64,000 bases of DNA from Apus apus (taxonomy: Eukaryota; Chordata; Aves; Apodiformes; Apodidae): positions 33,659,501-33,723,500 of the forward strand of contig NC_067287.1 in the NCBI RefSeq assembly GCF_020740795.1, in the 5' to 3' direction. A model generated the notes under the pieces. The model did not search any database. It was given only the letters and a program-made list of their open reading frames with translations, and was not told the DNA's origin. Within the stretch, counting starts at the first letter, position 1; each line of letters begins with the position of its first letter. Positions 53,897 through 64,000 of the stretch are shown piece after piece. A program made the translations under genes and the position numbers.

Positions 53897-56800
53897 AAAA
53901 TCCTGGGAAAGGGACTATGAAAATGTGATTGAAATTTTTGCATTTCCACACCTGCAAGATGTAAAAAATTAAACTGAAATCAAAATCCCCTGCCATGGCC
54001 TGGCATGCCTTATATCCTCAGTGATGTGATTTCCTTCAGGCTTGTGAAATGAGAGGAACATAATCATAACCCAGCTGGTGTCAGAAGTACAGGCAGCACG
54101 TACACAGTGTTGGCCTGTCAAGGTCATAAACATGTTGAGAGGTTCACTCCCCTTGGAGGATATGCCAGACATCTCAATTTTCATGTTGGCATCTCACTTG
54201 TCCAGTCCTGCCTAGCCACAGACCATCAACATGGTCTATTTCTTCCATTAGATCCTTGCTGAGAAGACCACTTTTATCTAAGTCCTGTAGCTCTCCTTCT
54301 ATTACAGTTCTTAGATTTAAATACTAGATAAACTAAAATCACTGTTGACCATGGGTATTAAAAACAAAAAATAATTTAGGTCTCAATTAGGTAGAGCAGC
54401 AAAAACTTTGAAATACTATGGACATTTCTAAAGTTGTTTTTTTATGCTGGCTCCAGATGTGCTCAAAATGGGGTATAAATGGAACAGTCAGTGTGAATAC
54501 CATAAGATAATGGTCTAAGGAAAGTAAAATGTGGAGATTGGGTTCAGTATGTATCTGATCTTTACTTGAAGATGCCTGAAGGTATGAAACATGCAAAAAA
54601 CCTTTGTTCACTGCAAACAAAGTTTTCCCATTCACTTGTTTTGCCTTTAAAAGTCTTCTCAATTCAGCTGCAGCAAAGAGGACCAAGTTTCTAGATTTTA
54701 TAACATAGGGTTACCAGACCTGAGCTTGCTGTGTATCTGCTCTAAAGTGTCTGAGTTAGGCATTTTTTGTGTGTGCTGACTCCAGTGGGTCCACTCAGTG
54801 CTTCAGATCTATTGCATATACTTGGCACAGTTCACCTACGCATTCAATATGTCCCTCTGTTTCATTCGTAAAAAAAGTCGTACATACTGTTCCAACTGGG
54901 GTTCTGGATGTTTGGAAACCCTTTTCAAATGTCTAGAGCATGCAAACATGTTCAGGACGAAGTTTTCAAGGGGAGAAGGAAAATACAAGGTTATTTATTG
55001 GTATAATTCTTTTCTACATATTATTTATACGTTGAGTTTTTGCTGCTTATGTAGTTCCTGGAAAGCACAGAGTTCTAGTGCTTTGTCCTTGTGTCTGATT
55101 GTGATGCAACAGCTTCCTTAGAGCTTACTGGTGTTAAAAGCACCACTTGAAAAGACTTCAAAGCTGCTGCCAGAAATGAGTATGTCTAGCAAGACCAGTG
55201 TGAACAATGTTCTCTTAGCAGAATGAACACTTAAATATTGCAAGTGGAGCAAGAGAATAATTTGTCATTTTGCCTCTTTAAACTCCTGCACTTAAAGCAA
55301 AACATTGCTAAAAAACCCGACAATTACATGATTTGGCCAAAAGATTCTAATTCATTAGTTTTCCATTAATAGAACAGTGACTAGTCTAATTGAGTTTGTA
55401 TTGGGTTGTCCCATGAGGAAATAGTGATGGTTATTATTTCTGTGAGCAATACAGAAGTCCAAGGGAGCAAAATCTCTTAAACGTACATATTTATTCCAAA
55501 AGATTTGTAATATTTATAATCTGTCTAAAGATCCAAGTTTGTTGGTGTCTGAGTGTGCATGTTCATGTTTGTGTTTATATGTATGAAAACACATATGTAC
55601 TATTCCCTTTCTCGTGAGATTTCTTATCTTTACTATTGACCAAGCTTTAAAGCCTAAGTGCTCTTTCACCTCCTCCTATGACATTGATGGGCATAATGAT
55701 ATTTTTTCAGCTTTAGTTAAGAATTTTAGCCATGTGAAAATATCCTTTGAACTCCATTGATTTGTTTTGGTAATATTTATTTTGTTGGGTAATACTTGTG
55801 GAAAAAGACTGCAGAGAGTTCTTGGCCCTGGAGGATCCTAGGAAAGGATTTGTAACCTGCCAAGAAATCCATTTGGTTTCAATGGTCTTTTCACCTTCAG
55901 TTGAGAGTATACTACTCTCATCCAAAACACCACCAGTCCTACATCTGCTCAGTTACTTACTATTTGGTTATTACTTGAAGAGTGCATAGCCTGACAACAT
56001 ATAAAAATGCAGCCACTTCACAGACCTGGTCCTTATAATTTTTGTCTGCTTTGCAAAAGTTCCACATTGTTTAGTGAGGGGTGGAAAAACATTTAACTGG
56101 AGTAGTTTAGATGAATGATATAGTACAAGAGCAATTTTTCAATACTTACTGAGAATTCTAAATGATAGTGGCCATCAGCTAAGATGAATTGTATCCCCAT
56201 AGACTAAGATTTGGGAATCAATTATTTTTATTGGTAAAGTAATTTACTAAAAACTTTTAGTAGGAACACATCAAATACCCTCAATGCTACCTCTTTATTA
56301 TGTGTTCTGTTAGTGAGCAGCTGCAGCTCCAGGAATTCACCCACCCCCCTAAGAATCCCTACCTGTATCCCATGCCACCACAATTTTTATTTGTATGTTC
56401 TTAGATTATTTTTTTAAATGAAAAAATAAATTATTGAGTTTCTGTTTTAAAAGAACCCTTGAAAGCACTGGGCTTTCAAGTTCAAATGCCCATTTGAATA
56501 AAAATTCAGGTTTTTTTGTTGGCTGCCACTGGGCTTTCAGAAGAAAGCCAAGCTATTGCTGCTGAAGGAAGGATTGGTGCAGTGCAGAAGACAAGTATAG
56601 TACAAAATAGCAGTCTCTGAAGGGCATGCTAAAAAGTCCTGAAATTGTGCAAAAGAGGAAGTCTAAGAGATGGTTAGAATGGCATGTTGGATAACCCCTA
56701 ATGAGCTGTTTTATTTTTATTCTTGTCTTGTTTTCAGTACAGACCTTAAACCGTAAAACTAGTGTATGCTAATCAAAATTTGCTTTTCAAGGCAGGAGGG

Positions 56801-58838
56801 AATGAACAGTACAGAACAGTATGAGAATATTGTGTAGGAAAACCAGAATGATGGGGAGGGTGAAGCAATGGAGAAGGTAAGAAATTGAGCGCTATGAAGC
56901 ACAAGATCACAAACCCCATTATGAGAAACATGGGACACCTCTAAGTCACTAATTCATCAGCTGGAGATTGCAGAGGAGCATTCTGAGGAAAACTTGTTTA
57001 GAAGTTAGGGAGAGAGAACTCGTAGCTGGAATTTGATGTACCAGTCTATATATGGTTGCCTGGTGGCTATGGTGGTCACAGTTATTTTTTAAAACACTGA
57101 AATATTCTGCATCACTTTCTGTTTATCAGAAAGAAACAAAGTTCATGTATCCAGTATATTTACATAGTGCTTAACTTGTTTGCCTTCATTATGTATTAAA
57201 ACATTTTAGGTTTTCTGAATATATTTTCCTGCAGGTGCAATGTAACTATAATAAATTACCACTTCAATGAATATTTATAATACAATAATGCCCTTGGTGC
57301 TACAACACTTTATATTAGTCATGCCAGTGGTTACAGCTTCTATGTGTGTTTTACTAATGTTCAGTGTTGTTATGCTTCCACTTATATGAAACTGTTCAAG
57401 ATAAATGGATCTGTTCATTCTTTGTTTTGAGGACAGTCCTATTTTGCAGTTCAGGGATATTAAGGGTGCGTATTTGTAGATTAATGAGCAGAAATAACCT
57501 TTTTTCTAGTATTTTGACTTGATCATTTACACTTCAGTTAGTTGTCCACTTTATTTTTGCCTGCTGTGCTTATACTAGCATTCATAGTGCAGTAAAGTAA
57601 ATAATACCCACTGGATCTCCTCCACCTACTCTCCAGATATTTCAAATCTTCAGGTAGCTTTCTGCTCCCTCTTTTTATAGTCTTAAGAACTTAATTTTAC
57701 AGGTAGTGCAGTGGCAGCTTTTCTCTATGTGGCTCAACTCCTGCTCATAACTGTAAATATATGTGAAGAAATTAAGACACAGTGGAGAAAGGAGCACTTC
57801 TGGCCAAGAAAGAACCTGAAAGGACTTTTATGAGCAATGTTGCTTTTATTTCATCTTAAAGTGGCTCTTTCAGTGACAGTGGCAGACTGTTGCATATGCT
57901 TTTTGAACCAGCCTGGTGGCTGACCTTTCTAAGCTCATCATTTACTACCTGTGATGTAGCACCACATGTGTCTAAGGAGTCAAGCAGAAGGGCTTCTTTT
58001 GAAAATCTTTTCATTATACTGAGTTTTACTTCCTTTATTTATATTGTAATGATTTATAACCATATTCAAGACTGTGAGTCATGCAATTCCAGAACCTGCA
58101 TTTTTTTTCACTGCAGGACTGTGCACTGCTGATGCCCTGACTATTTTAGGGAATAAAGTTTATTGCCAAGTTTGAGGAAAAAAAAAATCTAAATATAGAA
58201 GCAACAATTTCATAAATAATCAAAAAATTACTGTAGCAATATATAGTGTTTAAGGCTTTTCTTTGAAATGTGAAACTAAATATAAAATCAGAATAAATAT
58301 ACTCCAACTGACTACTTGCCTGTGCCCAAAGTAAGTTATTAGAAACCAAAAATGCAGCAGTTGTTTTTTGTGTAAGCATGTGACTTACAGCTAGAGTACA
58401 AATGACAATGATAAATCAAGGAGATCTCAACATTTTGCAATATTTAGCAAGACTGTCTATATATTTGGCTTCACGGTTTTAAGGGTACCAGATATTTTTG
58501 CATCAAAAACGTAAGCAAAACAGTTAATTCAGTCTAAAATTATTGTTATTTTTTGTTTTTTCCATCTAAGCAGGGTATGTAGATGAGAGATGCTAAGGTA
58601 TCCGTCTGGATGCCCAATAGTCTGTCTACATTTTACCTCATTACTTTGTGATCCCTTATAGCAGCACTGAATGATAAGTCTAAATGTTCATAGTTAGCAT
58701 CACAGGTGGAAGCAAATTTGCCATAAATCTCCTAACAATATCTGTAATTTTCCTAGCGCTAAGCAGAACTGATCCCACTTGATGTGTTCTGGGATGACGA
58801 GGAGTGGAAAAGAGACATTTAGTAGTTCAGACCTTCAC

Positions 58839-59171
58839 TCCCACCCGCAGAGTGCAGTGGGAATGGCTGATGACCTCAGATACCAGTAGCTTCAGCCTGA
58901 GGTAGCAAACTACTGTAATGTAAACTGCAGGGCCTGGGTTTGATCCCGAAATGGGCCCGACAGCATGGAATAGTCCTGAGGAATCTTGACACTGGCTCCG
59001 TAGGAGACATTACACCATAGTATGTGGAGACAGGCAATCAGACAGGCGTCCCAACATACCTACGGCATGTTCTGTTCACTTTGCTTAGTAACCCAGAAAT
59101 ATTCTGAGGTAAACAACAAAGCACTTAACTAAAGGTGCAGATTCCCAGAGAAACATCTCTGGGATGTTTCT
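58839..59171 (+). other. Hairpin-dense block, structured-RNA-like
   Basis: At least five inverted repeats lie close together: TCCCAC/GTGGGA (58839-58862), CAGTAG/CTACTG (58884-58915), GGGCC/GGCCC (58930-58958), nested CCGTAG/CTACGG and GTATGT/ACATAC (58998-59065), and TCCCAGAGA/TCTCTGGGA (59143-59164). The block keeps more CpGs than its surroundings and contains no open frame. It resembles a SINE-like or Pol III-derived element or a structured non-coding RNA, but I could not match it to a named family. Confidence 0.4.
58880..58960 (+). repeat. tRNA-like Pol III promoter relic
   Basis: TAGCTTCAGCCTGAGG (58887-58902) resembles a tRNA A box with D-arm, and TGGGTTTGATCCC (58935-58947) resembles a tRNA T-arm with B box (GGTTCGANTCC). 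Their spacing is about that of a real tRNA gene. The acceptor stem and anticodon arm do not fold convincingly, so it is not a functional tRNA. A tRNA-derived SINE head or a decayed tRNA pseudogene is the likeliest reading. Confidence 0.4.
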
Positions 59172-59295
59172 GTCATCATTGATTCCCAGTGTTCCTGGCA
59201 TTTCAGAAGCCCTGTAGTCAGCAATCAGCATGTGTTATGTCTGAAAGTCATCTTTTAAGATAATCAACCATGCTTCTACAAAGGTAGAACTAAAG

Positions 59296-59450
59296 GTGTG
59301 GTTTGGTGGTTGTTTTGTTGGGTTTTGGCTGTGGTTTTTTTGTTGTTGCTTTCATTTTTGGTTTGTGGTTTGTTGTGTTGTTGTGTTTTTTTCCTCTGGG
59401 GTTAATATTATGCTTCTATTTTCTGTTTTTTCTTTTTTTTTTTTTTTCTG
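59296..59450 (-). repeat. T/G-rich low-complexity tract (A/C-rich on minus strand)
   Basis: About 155 bp of GGTTT, GTTGTT and TTTGTTG units ending in a T17 run (59433-59447). Read on the minus strand it has the same CAAA/CCAAA character as the tracts at 3.7 and 47.7 kb. The hydrophobic open frame across it (59303-59494) is an artefact of composition. Confidence 0.88.
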
Positions 59451-61391
59451 ACCTTGGCACTACAGACCCCAAGTTCTTCAAAGGCATTCTGTAAAATGCC
59501 TAGCTGTGCAGTTTCTCAACTGAAGTTGGTGACATTGATCATAAAGGAAGGCTGGATTCTTTTAAGGTGCTCAGAAACATTTAAGATGAAACCCATATCT
59601 CTGCTCTTGCATGGCATGTGATAAAATTGTGGACTTGAACCTACCTTCAGATCCATTCCTGGTAAAATTTCAAGTAGCTTCTTCTAAAGTATATCCTGGT
59701 ATAGGTGCTTTTAAAACATGAAAGAAACATGATTGTTCCCATGACACATTTTTAACACAGACATATTAATTATGCCTAGTTTAAAATTATTTGGCACATC
59801 CATATTTTATTTTGGACTGCTTTCATATTTACTCCTTGTTTTCTTAACTGCTTTAACTTGTTGTTTTGCTTCTTTTATTATATTTACACTGAACTGATTT
59901 TACTGTAGAACTTCACCGTGTCACTTTTGACTGAATTACTGTTTGTTTATTATTTCTTTGACTGTACTTTTGTTGGTATTCATTTCCCTCTGCTTTACCT
60001 GTATTCTTTGTCACTGGTGTTTTTAGCTTCTCCTTTCTCCTTTCTTTCCCCAGCATTGATTTCCTTATCTCTTCCTCCTATCACTCTTTGTGCAGTGCAT
60101 CACACACACATTCCTGTTTCCACAGAACAAAAATAAAGAACTGATGTAAAAAAACCTATTAAACAATACATTTTGCAATATTTTTTTCAAGGTAGACAAG
60201 ATACCTGTGTTGATTTGTGCCTCGAGTTTCCTAGGGTAATGGTATTTGTGAAGGAGTAATGCTTGTGATAGAAAAATATTTACTAGTTCATGTGATTTAT
60301 TTTTTTTTAAGTATATTCACTTTTTTCTCCAAAACTATTTATTCAGATGTCTGCTGAGGAAAATGGGTAATTGATTTAGTTAAACATGGCTATCTAATTA
60401 ATTGTTCTAGTTCCACGTGCTCAGTTTTGTCTTCTTCAGAATGGCACTTTATCCTTCATCATGTTGCTCAAGGTATTTCTGAAAGATGGCCAATGTTGTA
60501 AGTAACAATTCAGAAACATTTCGCCAGGGAACCTAAGCATACATCATAAACAGCATGGTAACTGAGCTTTCAGAGAAGATATCCAATTGTTTAATCCCTA
60601 TTAAGGACTGTGCACTCAGTAAGTAAATTCCTTAAAGTTTATGAGAGGGAACTCGAGCATATGCACATGGCACATGTTTCCATCCCTCCCCTAATAACAG
60701 ATGACAGAGGCACTCCTGACTCTGAGAGATTAGGAATAAATAGAATACAGTGTTTACTTTTATGTTCTTACAATAAGCAGTGTCAAAGTCAGTTGTAAAA
60801 TTAATTTTAATGCCATAGTATTTGAACACAGCTGGTGTTCCTGAGCTTGGTCATTTCAATGAACATATTTCACTCTTTTCAATAATAAATCTTTTTATGT
60901 GTTAGGATTATAGAGTTGGGAAGCATGTGGAAATAAAATTAATTTGTATCAATATCCCAGCCTTTTCCGAAGTGTTTCAGAACACCAAACGATAGAGATA
61001 CCTTGAAAAATCTGTGGAGGAGTAAAAAAGTATTAGGAGCAAAGCCAAGACTAAATGGGACTGTGGAAGAGAATACGGGGAATGAAGATGAGCACCAAAA
61101 AAAACCCCACCAGAAATAAATTGTGTAGGACATTAGACTACAGCTGCAGGTATGGTTGTAGTCAGGCATAAATTGATCTTCCATTGCAGATACTGGTGGT
61201 GGTGTTTATTACAAAATATAGATAGATTTGGTTACTTTTCTAGTAAGATTATTTTAAAGCAGGTCAGTGTGTTCAGTATGCTTGCCAAGCCTCAGACAAT
61301 TCACTGTCTTAGCTGAAAACTTTATTATTATTTTTTTTACGTTGCTGCAAACTATAAGCATTAGTTTTTGTTCAGTTCATCTGTCCTCCAG

Positions 61392-61518
61392 TTAGGAGCT
61401 GGACTAGATCGTAACCTGTTACCTTGTTCAGTGCTTTCAGCAGGCTTGAAAGAAATGGTAGGGTCCGGTTCTTCAGTGTTATTGCCAAAGAATGCTTGTG
61501 CTCCAGAAGATGGTACAT
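61392..61518 (+). other. Weak candidate exon (unassigned)
   Basis: A pyrimidine-rich acceptor (TTCATCTGTCCTCCAG) precedes a 127-nt segment with one open frame (LGAGLDRNLLPCSVLSAGLK at its start) and a modest donor ACAT|GTGAGC. The donor is poor and the peptide is unfamiliar. Confidence 0.13.
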
Positions 61519-64000
61519 GTGAGCAGCTATCATTCTCAAACTTCCTGCAGCTAATTTTTTTTGTTAGTTTCTCTTGTTCTGTAGTTTTCTGCAGAATACA
61601 GTTTTAGAATAAATTAGTCATAAGTGTTGATCAGGAGCAGGTTAATGACTGAAGCTGAAATGTGTAGTGCCAGCTACTTTATACTGTGCTGCTGTTTAAC
61701 AGCTATCATGTGTCTGTCTCTGCAGTCTTCAAAGTAACAGAACAAATAAAAAAGCAGTGTCTGTCATGGTGATCTTAATAGCTGACCTATGCTCAGTGTA
61801 GAACTTCTGTGCCCATCAAAGTCTTGTGTGCATCTCTGTTTTTAGAACGTTGGTGTGACTTGACAAGAGGGAGAGGGAATGCTGATTCTGGCTGTCTCTC
61901 CAGTTCGCATTTTCTCACTGCAGTGCAGTATTTCAAGTGATTGATTTGTGCATAACACTGCTGATAAGCTCCAGCCAGCTCTCTTGCTATTACCTCGTTT
62001 ATTTGACTGGCAAGGTAGCGAAGTGATGGCTGCCTAGAAGGGAAAGAGTTGCTGCTTCACAGGAAGGCGATACAGTTCTATATGCACACTGTATATGTAG
62101 GTGAAGAAAATCATATGTACCTTATCCTGTGGTGTGCCGTATTTCCTCTTGTCCTCCCGCTGTTGGAATTTATGGAGCTATTTCACTCTGCGCCTAAAAA
62201 AAATAATCCCACCTCTGTGTGGAGGAGTACAAAAGTAAAACTGAGCACCTGAAAGGTGCTGGATTTCTATGGCTGTGACCGACATAGTATATTCATGGAT
62301 ATTTTCTTTAATAATAATTTTAGAAAGCTATGTGTGCCTTGGGCAGTGTTTATCTTGTCTGCCACCTGTTTACTTGCAGATCTGCTGTAGCATTTGTGCT
62401 ATGAAGTTATTTATTGGGATGGTGTGGTGGCTGGGGCAGCATAGCATGCAAGCTGGTGCAGAATTACTGCTTTTGTATGGCATGTTGTGTTGTTGTCACC
62501 CTATTAATGAGAGTATGACATGTTATGAACAACCAACATTTAATAAAACAATTGTGTATTCCCTGCTGGCATTCAGGAGCAAGTAACCAGTGAAACGCAG
62601 GTTAGACCTCTAGAGAAATAAGTAAAAGTACTCATTGAAGGTAGACTGCTTTCTTATGTATTTTGGACAATGTATTTCATGTGATTAATTTTATATTTTA
62701 ATCATGAGCACTTGCAGGTAAAGTAATTCGTATCAGCAAGGGTTGTTGGAGGGTCCTGAGGTATCCACGTTGTTGAACCCTGGAGATAACTTTGAGTTTA
62801 TTTTGCTGTACAGATACAGATGGGTATTTTGGGGTACCAATTTGTGACTGGTTTTAATTTGGGGAGTGATTTATCACTGCAAGTAGAATACTTAAGCAGG
62901 AGAGATGAGACTGGCTTTTTCTGCCTTTGTTTTGTTTTCAAAACAATGCAACAGGTAACTTATGGAAAATATAATAACTGTGCTCTTGTTCAAAAGTTTG
63001 CATTGCAATATACTGCTGTAGGTTTTGAATCTGCAGTCAATAAGCTCTTCTTTCTTTACCAAAATGTTTGTAAATTCCGTGCTTAGTCATTTACAGATTA
63101 ACGAGCTAAAAGAATAATAGTATACGGGATACATGAATCATTTACCTCTGCAATATATTTCTGTGGCATTTAAAAATCTACCATGATGACCTGTGAGTGG
63201 TACACGAGGGTTTTTGTCTTGCTTCTGACCACTGAGAATCTGAACCTTTTTGTTACTGTGTGACAGGATGTGCATTCACATAAAACATTTCAAATACTCA
63301 CGATAGCCATAATTATCCTTTCAGGGTTTTTTTTTGGTTTTGTGTGAGCTTAAGGGGTAAGTACTTCCACTACATCAGATATTAAGTCTTGCAGCTGAAT
63401 ACTGGCAAAAAATGAAAAATTAATCAAGAAGCACTTAACTCTGGTTGTCATCTTTGCTATGTGTTGGTATCAGCAAGCCTCCTGTTCAGAACTTCGTTAG
63501 GGGCAGGTAGAAGAGAGGGTGTAAGGGGTGAGGGTGCTAGATCCAAAATCCATAGAAATAATGAGCCTTGGATCAACTACATTATGAAAATCTTGTTGTG
63601 TTTTTCTAACTTAGTTTTTTTGCTTGGCTGGATCAGATTTGACAAGTGTTGGGCTGGGAAGAGTAAAACCTTGAGCAGTCGTATGGGGAGAAGCAGAAGC
63701 TGCCAGAGACTGAACACCAACAGATTGGTCCTGGAGATAGTGGGCAAGTTTACAGAGAATAAAGGCGTTGAGAATTTCATTAGCGTGAAAGTTGTTGCTT
63801 GCTTTTTTGGACGTGTATGAATAGTTGTGTACCAACAATTTACTGCATTTGGTTAACTATTTTGCTGAGTCTAACATAAAATGTTAATGCTTCTTATAAA
63901 CTTTGCCTCCTTAAGCCTCTCAAGCTAAGCAGCACTAATACTTCTCTATTAAAGGCAGCTTTAAATAAAAATATTTTTTCTTCTGTTAGAAAGAAATAAG

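Larger units (their letters stand above)
50691..58838. other. Long non-coding stretch
   Basis: About 8.1 kb with no assigned gene. It contains a 176-codon plus-strand open frame (51946-52476) starting at GTG, an 80-codon ATG-started frame at 50981-51223 with several CpGs, overlapping minus-strand frames at 52570-53044, an (AAAC)n tract and an (AC)7 microsatellite. None of the peptides resembles a family I can name. Confidence 0.5.
59172..64000. other. Non-coding stretch to window end
   Basis: About 4.8 kb of AT-rich DNA. It opens with a T/G-rich low-complexity tract (59296-59450), including a T17 run. A possible exon-shaped segment lies at 61392-61518. A 119-codon plus-strand open frame at 63461-63820 has no recognised domain. 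No repeat family seen. Confidence 0.5.

Noticed and set aside
55401..55420. TTGGGTTGTCCCATGAGG, reminiscent of a mariner terminal inverted repeat next to a TA
   Set aside because: No inverted partner, no transposase remnant and no duplicated TA could be found nearby.
58880..58960. A functional tRNA gene
   Set aside because: A- and B-box-like motifs exist, but no 7-bp acceptor stem or 5-bp anticodon stem forms around them.
63461..63820. 119-codon plus-strand frame with a hydrophobic stretch near its middle
   Set aside because: The hydrophobic part is a T-rich patch. There are no splice borders or domain motifs, and the length is within chance expectation.

Overview
This window looks like bird (avian) nuclear DNA from inside a large intron or between genes. 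The diagnosis rests on at least seven fragments of the CR1 LINE, the dominant avian/reptilian retrotransposon. They show its characteristic tail (GATTCTRTGATT-type octamers instead of poly-A) and recognisable C-terminal reverse-transcriptase peptides. Base composition judged from a handful of lines is AT-rich (about 37-40% GC). I saw no CpG island, rRNA, functional tRNA, CRISPR array, operon or prokaryotic feature, and no complete protein-coding gene.

Layout: 1-1785 is featureless; 1786-2105 is a CR1 (-); 2106-15974 is non-coding with a poly-T run, an A/C-rich tract and a short perfect hairpin; 15975-16352 is a CR1 (-); 16353-28071 is non-coding, with an exon-shaped open segment on the minus strand (19266-19429), an LTR-like end near 24627 and a long minus-strand open frame (26503-27048); 28072-28527 is a CR1 (-); 29565-30024 and 30464-31100 are two CR1 copies on the plus strand in tandem orientation; 36596-36795 is an old CR1 (-); 38859-39003 is an exon-shaped plus-strand segment; 41253-41318 is a strong hairpin; 46206-46409 is a coding-like minus-strand segment; 47689-47838 is a striking A/C-rich tract; 50170-50690 is a CR1 (-) with an extra internal segment; 51.9-54.7 kb is unassigned but contains a long open frame; 58839-59171 is a cluster of hairpins with a tRNA-like Pol III A-box/B-box pair; the rest is AT-rich non-coding DNA.

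The only securely identified coding content is decayed CR1 ORF2. The most interesting non-repeat signals are the structured tRNA-like block at about 58.84-59.17 kb and the 13-bp perfect hairpin at about 41.28 kb. Next come a few segments that have both splice-like borders and an open frame. None could be assigned a gene name from the sequence alone, and I do not claim a new biological system here. Many of the longer open frames begin at GTG or TTG rather than ATG and have no other sign of translation.
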